Shown: piece after piece, positions 47,305-57,500 of the stretch
How the letters are laid out: every line of letters starts with the position of its first letter
How positions within the stretch are numbered: the stretch's first letter is position 1
Origin: Foliimonas ilicis
GTDB lineage: Bacteria; Pseudomonadota; Alphaproteobacteria; Rhizobiales; Rhizobiaceae
Length of the DNA: 64,000 nt
Assembly (NCBI RefSeq): GCF_039939195.1
Contig: NZ_JBDUUH010000004.1
Coordinates: 310,001 to 374,000 of the forward strand
Reading direction: 5' to 3'
The notes under the pieces: model-generated
What the model saw: the letters and a program-made list of their open reading frames with translations, nothing else
What the model was told of the DNA's origin: nothing
The model's database searches: none
Position numbers and translations under genes: made by a program

Positions 47305-50070
47305 CTATCTGGGCTTCTTGCCGAACACTTTGATGTATTCGGCCTCACCACCTCTGGCGAGCGCCTTGGCCTGCTTTACCCAGTCTTCGCGCTCGATACG
47401 GCCGTGGAAGCGCAGATGGTCATCGACCCATTCGCGCTCGGCTTTTTTCCAGGAGGCGACTTGCGCAAAGCTGTAGATGCCCAGCGAATGCAGGATGCCC
47501 TCAATCTTCGGGCCGACCCCCGAAATCATCTTGAGATCATCCGGGGTTGCCGGGCGTGCGATACTTTGCGGCCTGCCCTTTTCGGCGGCTGGCGATGGCA
47601 CTTTCTTCGCCGGTTTCGCTCCGATGGCGGCACGCGCCGCTGCCGGGGAAGGCGCTGTCTTCACCGCACGCGGCTTTTGCCCGCGCTTGCCCTTCTGCTC
47701 GGCTTCTTCCTTTGGCGTGGCGGCGAGAGCGGGCTTCACCTCGCTGCTCACCGCCTGCCTGCCTTCGCCGCTTTCGGTGAGCGTTTTTTCCGACGCGGAT
47801 TCGCCCGGAATCGCAGAGATTTTCTTCGAGGCCGCAACTTTCGGGCGGGCCTGCTTTTTCAATGCCTCGGCGGGCGTTTCCGGCGCATCGTTAGACGTGG
47901 CGGAGCTTGCAGCCCTGGTCGATTTGCGCGGCGCATTCGCAGGAGGCGGGGCGGCGGCAACATCTTCGACCTTCGGCTTGTCGAAGCTGATCACCGGCTC
48001 CATCCCTTGCAGAACATCATCCGACAGCCAGCAAAGACTTTTGTGCCCGCCGCCGAGTTCCTTCAGTGGCGGCACCTGCGTCTCGCAGAGATTGTCGGGA
48101 ACGAGGTGCTTGTAGCGGCAGCGCGTCTGGAACGGGCAACCGCTTGGCGGGTTCATTGCCGAGGGAATGTCGCCCTCAAGCACGATGTGCTTCTTCACCA
48201 CGCTCGTATCGGCAATCGGAATCGCGGACAAAAGCGCCTCGGTATAGGGGTGGTAAGGCGGCGCGAAAATCTGATCAGTCGTCCCCTGCTCCACGATGTA
48301 GCCGAGATACATGACCACCACGCGGTCGGCGATGTAGCGCACGACCGAGAGATCGTGGCTGATGAACAGCATGGTCGTGCCGGATTCGCGCTGAATATCC
48401 ATCAGCAGTTCAGTGACTGCCGCCTGCACCGAAACGTCGAGCGCCGACACCGGCTCGTCCGCCACCACGACGCGTGCGCGTCCGGCGAAGGCACGGGCAA
48501 CGCCGATGCGCTGCTTCTGACCGCCGGAAAGCTGACGCGGCATGCGCTCGGCGAAAGCGCGCGGCAGCTTCACCAGATCGAGCAGTTCCAGCATCCGGTT
48601 GCGCCGTTCGAGAACGGTCTTGCCGATCTTGAATTTTTCCAGCGTCCTGATGATCTGCGACCCGACCGAATGGCTTGGGTTCAACGTGTCAAACGGATTT
48701 TGAAACACCATCTGGATCGACGACACCGTATCGACATCGCGATTTTCGATGGCTGTCGATTGAATATTTCGATTTCCAAGCTTGATCTCGCCGGAACTCG
48801 CTGTTTCAAGACCGAGAAGAACCTTTGCAAGCGTGGATTTTCCGCAGCCGGATTCGCCGACGATGGCGACAGTCTCGGATTCGCGCGCCTCGAAGCTGAT
48901 CGTTTCATTGGCCTTGACGACCCGGCCCTCGCCGCCGCCGAACACTTCGTTTGCCGCGACGCGATAGTATTTTTTCAAATTGTCGATCTTGAGAACGGTC
49001 GCGCCCGGTTTGACGGCCTCTTTCTTGGTCTTCGTGCCTTCGGGAAGTGCTGTCCAGTCGATCTGGTCGAACCGCACGCAGCGGCTGTTATGATTGTCGT
49101 GACCCTCGACGCTTATCATCGGGATTTCGGCCGCATCACACACGCCTTCCACAAAATGGTGGCAGCGCGGGCCGAAATTGCAGCCCTTCGGCCGCTCATG
49201 CGGCAGCGGCAACTGGCCAGGAATTGCGATGAGCGGGCGCGAATTCTTGTCGGCTCCGGGCAGCGGGATCGAGCGGAAAAGACCTTGCGTGTAGGGGTGG
49301 CGCATGCGGTCGAACACGTCTTTGACAGTACCCGTCTCGACCGCCTCGCCCGAATACATGACCGTGATACGGTCGCAGGTTTCGAGGATCAATCCGAGAT
49401 TGTGCGACACGAAGATCATCGACGTGCCGAACTGCTTGCCAAGGCCCTTCACCAGATCGACGATGCCCGCCTCGACCGTCACGTCCAGTGCGGTCGTCGG
49501 CTCGTCGAGCAGAAGCAGCGCTGGCTTCGAAAGCAGCGCCATCGCGATGACGATGCGCTGCTGCTGACCGCCGGAAAGCTGGTGCGGGTAAGATTTCATC
49601 ATGCGTTCGGGGTCGGGAAGGCGCACGGCCTTCAGCATTTCGAGCGAGCGGTTGTAAGCCTCTCCCTTCGACACTTTTTCGTGGATCAGCGGGACTTCCA
49701 TCAATTGCCGACCGACCTTCATCGCCGGATTGAGGCTGGCCATCGGCTCCTGATAGATCATCGCGATCTTATTGCCGCGGATCGAGCGGAGCTCCTCCTC
49801 GGACAATTCGCCCATGTCCTTGCCCTGGAACTTGATGCGCCCGCCGACGATTTTGCCGACATTGGACAGGTCGCGCATGATGCCAAGCGAGACGGTGGAT
49901 TTGCCGCAGCCGGATTCACCGACAATGCCCATCGCCTCACCGGGCGCGACGGAGCAGGAAAAGTCCATGACGGCGGGGATTTCCCCGCGCCGCGTGAAGA
50001 AGGAGATCGACAGGTTTTCGATTTCGAGGATGGGCTGGGCGCCTGGCGTGGCTGTGACGGCTTCGTTCAC
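47305..50070 (-). CDS. Fused DppD-DppF-type ABC ATPase with C-terminal helix-hairpin-helix domain
   Basis: The protein has 921 residues from GTG 50070 (AAGGAG 6 nt upstream). The first ATPase (about 15-340) has GESGCGKSTV, LSGGQQQR, LLLLDEPTTALD and an oligopeptide-transporter C-terminal domain with Cys-rich CNFGPRCHHFVEGVC. The second ATPase (about 355-690) has GESGCGKSTL, LSGGQKQR, VVVADEPVSALD and CPFQTRCRYKHLVPDNLC. Both C-terminal patterns resemble the 4Fe-4S site of Dpp/Opp ATPases. A Lys/Ala/Pro linker (about 715-840) leads to an ~80-residue domain (PDDLKMISGVGPKIEGILHSLGIYSFAQVASW) of the helix-hairpin-helix type otherwise seen at the ends of alphaproteobacterial NuoE and L21. Confidence 0.92.
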   Translation of the reverse strand: MNEAVTATPGAQPILEIENLSISFFTRRGEIPAVMDFSCSVAPGEAMGIVGESGCGKSTVSLGIMRDLSNVGKIVGGRIKFQGKDMGELSEEELRSIRGNKIAMIYQEPMASLNPAMKVGRQLMEVPLIHEKVSKGEAYNRSLEMLKAVRLPDPERMMKSYPHQLSGGQQQRIVIAMALLSKPALLLLDEPTTALDVTVEAGIVDLVKGLGKQFGTSMIFVSHNLGLILETCDRITVMYSGEAVETGTVKDVFDRMRHPYTQGLFRSIPLPGADKNSRPLIAIPGQLPLPHERPKGCNFGPRCHHFVEGVCDAAEIPMISVEGHDNHNSRCVRFDQIDWTALPEGTKTKKEAVKPGATVLKIDNLKKYYRVAANEVFGGGEGRVVKANETISFEARESETVAIVGESGCGKSTLAKVLLGLETASSGEIKLGNRNIQSTAIENRDVDTVSSIQMVFQNPFDTLNPSHSVGSQIIRTLEKFKIGKTVLERRNRMLELLDLVKLPRAFAERMPRQLSGGQKQRIGVARAFAGRARVVVADEPVSALDVSVQAAVTELLMDIQRESGTTMLFISHDLSVVRYIADRVVVMYLGYIVEQGTTDQIFAPPYHPYTEALLSAIPIADTSVVKKHIVLEGDIPSAMNPPSGCPFQTRCRYKHLVPDNLCETQVPPLKELGGGHKSLCWLSDDVLQGMEPVISFDKPKVEDVAAAPPPANAPRKSTRAASSATSNDAPETPAEALKKQARPKVAASKKISAIPGESASEKTLTESGEGRQAVSSEVKPALAATPKEEAEQKGKRGQKPRAVKTAPSPAAARAAIGAKPAKKVPSPAAEKGRPQSIARPATPDDLKMISGVGPKIEGILHSLGIYSFAQVASWKKAEREWVDDHLRFHGRIEREDWVKQAKALARGGEAEYIKVFGKKPR

Positions 50071-50125
50071 GGCGTGCTCCTTCTCCAAAATGTGTGATCC
50101 TCGGATGAATAAACGCTCATCCGCA

Positions 50126-51283
50126 TCAATCCTTCATCGACTGTTCGCGAAGCGCATCGGCCAGAAGATTGAGGCCGAGCACGAAGGACATGAGCGCGAT
50201 TGTCGGCGGCAGCGCGGGGTGGATGAAGGAGCGCAGCAGACGGCTGGCATCCTTGATCGCGGTTCCCCAATCCGGGCTTTCAGGCGCCAGACCAAGACCG
50301 AAATAACCGAGCGTGCCGAGCAGGATCGTCGTGTAGCCGATGCGCAGGCACGCATCGACGATCAACGGACCGCGCGCATTGGGCAGGATTTCCCAAAGCA
50401 TGATGTACCAGGGCGTCTCGCCGCGCGTCTGCGCCGCCGCCACGTAATCGCGGGTTTTGATGTCCATCACCAAACCGCGCACGATGCGGAACACGCCCGG
50501 ACTGGACGCGAAAACCACCGCCACAAAGATGTTGAGCTGGTTCGGATCGATGCGGACGATGCCCAGCGGATCGGCATTGAAAACCAGCCCCGCATAAATC
50601 CAGCCGCCGATGATGAAGGTCAGCGCAAGCTGAACGAATACGAGCTGCGGACGGTTTTTGTACCGTGTGTAGAACAACACCGCGAAAAAGATGATCGGAA
50701 ACAAGAAGAACAGGCCAGCCATGCCGTAAGGGATCGGCGTGTCCATGATGCCCGGCGTAACCAGCAGGTAGAAAAGCAGGATGACCGGGAATGCCAGAAC
50801 GAGATTGGCAAGAAAGGACAGGAAGGCATCAATACGCCCGCCATAATATCCCGCAGGCAGGCCGAGCGTCACACCGACCATAATTGCGAAGGCCGTGGCC
50901 GCAGGCGCGATGATCAAGACGATCTGGCTGCCGAAAACCATGCGGCTGAAAATATCGCGCGCCAGCTTGTCACCGCCGAAGAGATAGACCGCACCGGTAT
51001 CTGGAACGACAGCACCCGGCAGCGCATCCTTCATGATCGGGATTTGCCCGAGCGGGTCGAAGGGTGAAACGGTGCTGGCGAATATGGCTGTGAACAGCCA
51101 GAAAAAGCAGATCACGACACCGGTGATGCCGACGCCCGTATCGAAAAGCTGGCCGTAAAGTCCGAGTCGTTTCTTGAATATCAGACTGGCGGCAAGCACG
51201 ATGGCCAACGCGATCCAGACCGGCCAGAAGCGCACGAGTACGCCGAGAAAAATCTGAAAAGCGCCGACAAATTCCAACTGCAT
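50126..51283 (-). CDS. Peptide/opine-type ABC permease (DppC-like)
   Basis: The protein has 385 residues with about six to eight transmembrane helices. It carries the OppBC N-terminal region, an extended loop before the core and the EAA motif region (IVRGLVMDIKTRDYVAAAQTRGETPWYIMLWEILPNA). The length is greater than DppC (300) because of an inserted hydrophobic pair (GLFFLFPIIFFAVLFYT and LALTFIIGGWIYAGLVF). It lies 12 nt downstream of its DppB-like partner and upstream of the fused ATPase. It forms the import channel for the amine proposed for this operon. Confidence 0.9.
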   Translation of the reverse strand: MQLEFVGAFQIFLGVLVRFWPVWIALAIVLAASLIFKKRLGLYGQLFDTGVGITGVVICFFWLFTAIFASTVSPFDPLGQIPIMKDALPGAVVPDTGAVYLFGGDKLARDIFSRMVFGSQIVLIIAPAATAFAIMVGVTLGLPAGYYGGRIDAFLSFLANLVLAFPVILLFYLLVTPGIMDTPIPYGMAGLFFLFPIIFFAVLFYTRYKNRPQLVFVQLALTFIIGGWIYAGLVFNADPLGIVRIDPNQLNIFVAVVFASSPGVFRIVRGLVMDIKTRDYVAAAQTRGETPWYIMLWEILPNARGPLIVDACLRIGYTTILLGTLGYFGLGLAPESPDWGTAIKDASRLLRSFIHPALPPTIALMSFVLGLNLLADALREQSMKD

Positions 51284-51295
51284 CAGCCCATCCCC

Positions 51296-52333
51296 CTACT
51301 GAACTCTGATGCGTGGATTGAGATATGCGTAGCCGATGTCCGAGATGAGCTGCGTGAACAGCACCACGAAAACCGAAACCAGCGAGCATCCCAGCAAAAG
51401 GTCGATGTCATTATTGCCTGCGGCCTCGACCAGCGTGTAGCCAAAACCCTGATAGCGGAACATCGTTTCCACGATGACGACGCCAGTCAAAAGCCACGGA
51501 AACTGCAGCATGATGACCGTGAACGGCGCGATAAGCGCGTTGCGCAGCGCGTGCTTCATCACAACGCTTCTGAAACTCAGACCTTTCAGCCGCGCCGTGC
51601 GGATATATTGCTGCGTCATGACCTCGATCATCGAGGCGCGCGTCATGCGGGCGATGTAGCCGATGCCGTAGATTGCCATCGTCATCACCGGCAGCGTGAA
51701 ATTATAGAAACTGATGCCCTGATTGGTAGCGCTCGCCGCCGACCCGTTCAGCCAGCCGAGCCATGAGGCGAAGATGACGGTGAAGATGACGCCCGACACA
51801 TATTCCGGCGTCGCGGTGGTTGCGATAGAAGCGACGGACAGCGTGCGATCGGTGCGCGTGCCTTCGCGCATGCCTGCCACGATGCCGATCAAAAGCGCGA
51901 TGGGGACCATCGTCACCATCACCCAGAACATCAAAATGCCCGTTGCACCGAGCGCCGGGAAAAGCTTGGCGGAAACGGTGGTTCGAAACTTGGTCGAGCA
52001 ACCGAAATCGCCCTGGATCACCCCCGAATAGGTCGGAACGTCCGGCTCGTCGCAAAAGCGGAAGCGCGGTGTCGCCTGGCCAGTCGTCGCATCGATATTC
52101 GGCTGCTTGGGCATGACGCCCAGCCACTGGCCGTAGCGCACGAAGAAATTCTGCCGGTAGCCGTTCTTGACCAGCCAGCTTTCGAGCTGCTCGGCTGTCG
52201 CACGTTGCTCCGTCTGGCTGATCGCCAGCTTCTTGAGATTGGGCTCAAGATTGATGAGAAAAAAGACGACAAGCGTCAGGCACAACATGGTCAAGGTCAT
52301 GATGCCGAGCCGACGCAATACAAATGAAAGCAT
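51296..52333 (-). CDS. Peptide/opine-type ABC permease (DppB-like)
   Basis: The protein has 345 residues, with an N-terminal anchor (LRRLGIMTLTMLCLTLVVFFLI), a long periplasmic loop (about 35-110, with PDVPTYSGVIQGDFGCS typical of DppB) and five more helices. The EAA loop is MTRASMIEVMTQQYIRTARLKGLSFRSVVMKHALRNAL. AGGGGGACC precedes the start. It pairs with the next permease. A repeat and hairpin lie between it and the binding-protein gene upstream, which could lower permease expression relative to the binding protein. Confidence 0.92.
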   Translation of the reverse strand: MLSFVLRRLGIMTLTMLCLTLVVFFLINLEPNLKKLAISQTEQRATAEQLESWLVKNGYRQNFFVRYGQWLGVMPKQPNIDATTGQATPRFRFCDEPDVPTYSGVIQGDFGCSTKFRTTVSAKLFPALGATGILMFWVMVTMVPIALLIGIVAGMREGTRTDRTLSVASIATTATPEYVSGVIFTVIFASWLGWLNGSAASATNQGISFYNFTLPVMTMAIYGIGYIARMTRASMIEVMTQQYIRTARLKGLSFRSVVMKHALRNALIAPFTVIMLQFPWLLTGVVIVETMFRYQGFGYTLVEAAGNNDIDLLLGCSLVSVFVVLFTQLISDIGYAYLNPRIRVQ

Positions 52334-52382
52334 GAGGTCCCCCTGCCTTCCCGGTTGGGGTCAGTCGCAACGGACATTTCCA

Positions 52383-52465
52383 AGCATCAGACCGAAGACG
52401 GTATCCGGTATTCGGCTGATCCCGACGCTCATCTAATGAAAGAGGGGCGCCAAGGCCCCTCTTTC
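52383..52465. repeat. Bru-RS-half-like repeat plus attenuator-like hairpin
   Basis: 52383-52429 is a degenerate copy of the AGCATCGGACCGAAAA ... TCCGATGCT palindrome. Next to it GAAAGAGGGGC (52438-52448) and GCCCCTCTTTC (52455-52465) form an 11-bp stem directly after the binding-protein stop codon (minus strand). There is no good T-run, so partial termination or mRNA stabilisation is more likely than a full stop. Confidence 0.65.
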
Positions 52466-52477
52466 AGTTTCAAGACA

Positions 52478-54133
52478 TTAAGCTTCGTCGAGCCAGACCT
52501 TGCCGAGATCGATCTCGAACGTCGGGTGCATTCCATGGTTTTTAACGGCCTCCACGGAGTGATTGTAGAGCTTGCGCCAGTAAGGCTGGATGATGATGCC
52601 GGAATCCTGGATCATCTTTTCGATCTCTTCCATCATCGCTTTGCGCTTATCGACGTCTGCAACGGCGAGCGCCTCTCCGAGCTTCTTGTCGAAGTCGGGG
52701 TTGGACCAGCCGCTTTCGTTCCACGCCTCGCCGGTGCGATAGGCGAGCGACAGAACCTGCACGCCGAGCGGGCGCATGTTCCAGTTGGTCATCGAGTAAG
52801 GATATTTCGTCCAGTCGTTCCAGAAGGTCGACCCCGGAAGAACCGTACGCTTGACCTTGATGCCCGCCTCGCGAAGCTGGGCTGCGATCGCGTCACCGGT
52901 GTTCTTGTGCCAGTCCTCATCCACGGTGATGAGGTCGTGCTCGTAATCGGCCTGACCGGCTTCGGCCATCAGCGCCTTGGCCTTTTCCATGTCGCGGGTG
53001 ATCTTCGGAAGCTCGAAATATTCCGGGTGGATCTGGCAGACATGGTGGTTTTCGGCAACGGTGCCGGCACCGCCATAGCCAAGCTGAAGGATGGTCGCAT
53101 TGTCGACCGCAAGCTGCAATGCCTGACGGACCTTCTGGTCGTCATAAGGCTTGTTGGTGACGTTGGTGCGCGCAACGAGCGTCGTCGCCGTCACGACTTC
53201 CGACTTCACCAGGCCGAGACCGTCGAGGATCGACACATAATCTGCCGTGGTTTCGTAGTTGGAATGGATTTCGCCGGCTTCGAACGCGCTGACCGTGGCT
53301 GCCGGATCGGTGCCGTAATCGATGAATTCGACGCCGTCGAGCAGCGCTTCGCCTCCCCACCACTTGCCGTCTTCGCGACGCTTGTAGACGACGCTCTGGC
53401 CGACATCGAACGAGACGAGTTCGAACGGGCCGGTACCGATCGGATTGCGGGTGAAATCGGCGCCGGTTTCATCAAAGCTGCGGTGAACGACAAGGCCGGG
53501 ATAGTCTGCGAGATTGGGAACGAAGGAGATGTCGGAAGCGGTGAGCGTGACTTTTACGGTGTGGTCATCGACCTTGGTGATCGCGCCGTCGCGCGCCTTG
53601 CCGGTGTCCTTGTCGACCAGCGTGCCCATGCGGGCGGCCATCGAATTGCCCTCGGCCTTGCTGTCGCACCAACGGGTCAGGTTGAAGATGACATCTTCCG
53701 CGGTGAAGGCGTCGCCATTCGTCCAGGTGACGTTCTGGCGAAGTTTCAAGACATATTCCGTCGCATCGTCATTCACTTCCCAGGCTTCGAGAAGATATGG
53801 CTCGAACGTGTATTCGCGGGTGTACTTGACCAAAGGCTCGAGCGACTGGCGCTGGGAGTTCGCGATTTCGGACCAGTCCGCCATGCGCGGATCTTTTGGA
53901 GCCTTGATGAACATGGCGATCTTGATGACGCCGCCCTTCTTGCCCTCTTCCTGCGCCATCGCAGGCGTTGGGGCGGCAAGTCCGATCATGCCGTAAGCCA
54001 TGGCCGTCGTCGCACCGAATGCGCTGGCCAAAGCGAGAAATTCGCGGCGGTCCACCTTTCCGGCCCTGGCCTGCTCGGCCATCTCCAGAATATGGTCCGG
54101 GACACTATCTCCGTTGCTCTTGTAGAACGTCAT
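52478..54133 (-). CDS. Periplasmic substrate-binding protein of the peptide/opine family (SBP_bac_5), Tat signal
   Basis: The protein has 551 residues. A ~30-residue N-extension precedes a twin-arginine signal (DRREFLALASAFGATTAMAYGMIG, cleavage after PAMA). The mature protein is a cluster C binding protein with NAQREFL-type landmarks: LEPLVKYTREYTFEPYLLEAWEVNDDATEYVLKLRQNVTWTNGDAFTAEDVIFNLTRW and YKRREDGKWWGG. Tat export is often seen for members that bind amines or opines in alphaproteobacteria. It is first gene of the importer operon. GGGAGA precedes the ATG. The ligand is not readable; context favours a quaternary amine. Confidence 0.92.
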   Translation of the reverse strand: MTFYKSNGDSVPDHILEMAEQARAGKVDRREFLALASAFGATTAMAYGMIGLAAPTPAMAQEEGKKGGVIKIAMFIKAPKDPRMADWSEIANSQRQSLEPLVKYTREYTFEPYLLEAWEVNDDATEYVLKLRQNVTWTNGDAFTAEDVIFNLTRWCDSKAEGNSMAARMGTLVDKDTGKARDGAITKVDDHTVKVTLTASDISFVPNLADYPGLVVHRSFDETGADFTRNPIGTGPFELVSFDVGQSVVYKRREDGKWWGGEALLDGVEFIDYGTDPAATVSAFEAGEIHSNYETTADYVSILDGLGLVKSEVVTATTLVARTNVTNKPYDDQKVRQALQLAVDNATILQLGYGGAGTVAENHHVCQIHPEYFELPKITRDMEKAKALMAEAGQADYEHDLITVDEDWHKNTGDAIAAQLREAGIKVKRTVLPGSTFWNDWTKYPYSMTNWNMRPLGVQVLSLAYRTGEAWNESGWSNPDFDKKLGEALAVADVDKRKAMMEEIEKMIQDSGIIIQPYWRKLYNHSVEAVKNHGMHPTFEIDLGKVWLDEA

Positions 54134-54407
54134 CGCAATCTCCCATTGTTGGCTTTCCGCCGTTTAACATTCCGTATCCCGCAGGCGTTGTCAAAACGCG
54201 CAGAACATAGAAGGTGGAGGAAATGTGCAACTTTGATGGGAGGGCAACATGCGCGATAGCGACAAGCTTGACGCAAAATCGACAATGCCCGCGAAAAGCA
54301 ATAAAAATACCGCCTAGATTATATTGATACAATTCCGTCTGGCCACACAGCGCCAGAAGACGAAGACTGTAAGGCCACGCAATCCTGGCCGAAGATACTT
54401 GGATCTA

Positions 54408-54510
54408 AAGCGTGTTGCGATCTTTCAGATTCGCTTCCTACGCTTTAGGTCTTTGTTTTCACGCATGTCTTTATCCCAAAACCGGTTCCCACTTTTGGGA
54501 GACATGCTTA
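54408..54510. repeat. RIME-like intergenic repeat before tamB 3' end
   Basis: AAAGCGTGTTGCGATCTTTC ... CTACGCTTTAGGTC followed by ACGCATGTC ... CCAAAACCGG-tt-CCCACTTTTGG ... GACATGCTTA is a pair of hairpins of a type widespread between genes in Rhizobiales. The rest of 54134-54520 contains only the probable upstream region of the binding-protein gene (TTGACA on the minus strand at plus 54189-54194); no gene is seen. Confidence 0.7.
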
Positions 54511-54520
54511 GTTCAAAGGT

Positions 54521-57500
54521 CTAATATTCCCGCTCATAGAATATACCACCTTTGGCTTCGCCATCGTCGGCCGCCTGCCCTCTGAGCTTCACGCCGCGCC
54601 CGACATTGAGGTCGATGGTCGCCTTGCCGGAGCCGGGCTTCTCACCCTTTTCGAGCGTTATATAAGTGCGATCGTTGAGATATTTGCCTGCCGCAACGGA
54701 GGCCGCTCCCGTCTCGTCGGTCTTGACGTCCAGATCATCGACCCCGAGCTGGTTGCGAAGCGTGGTGAGAAGCGAACTTGAGCCGCCGACGCCGGTTAGC
54801 TGTGCGGCGGCATCGGCCAGTTGCGCGATCTGCAATGGCGACAAATTCGACATGGAGCGTCCGAAGATGAGACGTGCCAGAACCTCGTCTTCCGGCAGAA
54901 CCGGGATCGACTGGAAGGAGAATTTCGGATTGTTGGCCGGACCGGTGACGAGAACCGTCACCGTCGCGTCGGTGGCCGACGATTCCGCCGTCATGTCGAG
55001 GTAAGGCACCAGCGAACCGGAGAATCCGAGCGTTCCTTCGGTGAAGTCCAGCCGCTTGCCGAGGATCGACAGGCGTCCGCGACGCAGCGTGAACTGGCCG
55101 ACAGCCTCAGGTGACGAGACAGGCCCGGTGAGCCGGAGATTGCCGCCAAGCTCGGCATCGAGGCCGCGTCCCTGCACGAAAATCTGCTGCGGAGCATTGA
55201 TCGCAATATCCAGACTCAGCCCGCCGCCATTGCTGCCGGTCGCTTCGGCCGGGTTCAACGCGCGGTCCTGCGCACGCACCGCGGCGGGTGCATTCTTGTG
55301 CTGCACATCCAGCGCCTGCAGCGATGCGGGCAGCCTGTCCGGGACGGTGACGATCGTTTTTCCGAGATTGATCGCACCGGAAATTGCCGGGGCGGATACC
55401 AGCGGGCCACTTATCTTGAGATCGGCGCCGAAATTGACGGTAACGACCCGCCCATCCGTATAGCGGCCTTCGACGACACGGATGGTAATGTCCGCCGGGA
55501 AACCCTGCGCCGCGTCGATACCGACCGTGCCGCCTGCAGTGATCGTTCCGCCGCTGGAGATCGTGCCGGTCAACCTGCGGATCGTCGCAACGCCGTTATT
55601 GATTGCCACATCCAGCGCCAGATCGTTGACGGCAATGCCGTTGGCCGCCGAGACGAACCGCGCACCGGACGATTGTATAGTGCCGCCGATGACGGGCGCA
55701 GTGGCCGGGCCGCTGACGGTCACATTGACATCGGCATTGCCGGTCAATGCCATGCCCTGTGCTGCCAACTGGCGTCCGAGGAAGCCGAACGGCACCCTGC
55801 CGGTGAATCTAAGGTCAAGCTGCGGTGTACCCGCAATTTGCACTGCGCCGCCGCCAGTGATGTTCAGACCCGATGCGTCGCTGGCCGTCGCGTTGAAGGA
55901 CAGGCGGTTGGATGCGAATGTGCCTTTAGACACGATGCCCAGAGCACCGATACCGGCAGCCCGCGTCTGCGATGTGGCAGCCCCGCTCCAGTTGGCATCA
56001 TAGGCCACCGAAGGCGCGCTCGCCTGCCCCGTTACCTTGACCGTGCCGGAAAGATTGCCGCCCGCGTCGAGACCGGGTGCAAATGCATTTGCCAGCGCGA
56101 CGGGAAGATTGGAGAGAGCCACATCGAGATTGAGCGTTTCGCCTGCGGTACCAGAAACGGTTGCCGTGCCGCCGCCGAGATTGAGCGCCAGCCCTTCGAG
56201 CGCGGTGCGCCCATCCTTGATGCGAATGGTGGACGCCCGTGCCAATGCAGCCCTGATACCTTTAACGGTGGCTTCCGCAGATGCGAGTTCGATTGTCGTC
56301 GTGCTGTCTGCAAGCTGAACGCGTCCCGCCGCTTTTGCGGGAATATCGTTGACGGTCGCGCCGCCATTGAAGCCGGTCCACGAACCGTCCTGGCGCAATG
56401 CGACATCGACATTCTTCACGATGGTCCCGCCGGAATTGACCGTGGCAGCCTTGATCGTTCCGGAAATTGCGGGCGACGCCATGAAATTCGAAACGAGCGC
56501 ATCGATCGCGACATTCTGGACGCTGAGTTCACCGCGCGTGATTTTGGCGGTGTTGGCCGTAACCTTCACTTCCGGCGTTTCGCCATTGCGCGTGAAATTG
56601 ATCTTGCCGCGAACGTCACCTTCCGCCGTTTCCAGCGCAAGTGCGGCCAGCGGGCCAATGTCGGGAAGCTCGAAATTGACCTCGCCGAGAGGCACGAAAC
56701 TGTCGTCGAGAACGAGATCGCCAGCGATGCGGTTCTGACCGAGCGAAAGCGTCAGTCCGTTGATTTCGCGCCTGCCATCCGTGGTTTTCAAAATGGCGCG
56801 GCCATCGAGCGTTTCGCCGCCGACAGTGCCGGAAAGCGCGACATCCGCAGCCGGGTTCGCAAGATCAGCCTTGCCGGACGCGGTGAGCTTCAGGTTGCGG
56901 ATTTCGCGCTGCGCCGCCTCGATCGTATCGCTGGTCACCGTCAGGGCGACGTCCGGTGCTGCAAGCGCGCCCTTCGCGCTCGCCTGAAAAGCGATTGCGC
57001 CCGTCGCATCCGGTGCCAGAAGTCCGACATCGGCGAGCGCGCCCTGAATTTCAGCGTCGAGCGCGCCATCGGCAAGCTTCGCCTGACCGCTCGCCGAAAG
57101 CTGGCCGGAGGACAGTTCGAGCGAGTCTGCGGCGATGTTGCCTTGCGCGTCACGATTGAGCGACGTGGAAATGACCGTGCGCTCGCCCAGCACGCCGCGT
57201 GCGGCGGCAGGCAGCGCGGCGGACGCCGCATCGGCTTTGACGTTAAGCGTGATCGAGCCGTCCGCCAAAGAAACGCGACCGTCGAATGCACCTTGAAGTG
57301 CATCGCTGCGGAGCGAGCCGCTGTCGATGACCACCGTGTCGGAGATCGGGCTGTCGGATGAACTTGCCGAGAGGCTGCCGCTGAATTCCGTAGCGATACG
57401 CCCTGCAATCAGCGGAGCGATCGTTGGATTGTCGAAGCCGATACGGGTTGCCGTTGCGGAGCCGGAAATCGGGCCTGTCCGGTTTTCGATATTGAAGGCG

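Noticed and set aside
55298..57361. A 687-codon plus-strand open frame opposite tamB
   Set aside because: It is exactly antisense to the strongly supported tamB, with Arg/Ala-rich composition typical of GC-rich shadow frames and no domain. The same applies to the long frames opposite the fused ATPase (47404-50097) and the binding protein (52355-54259).
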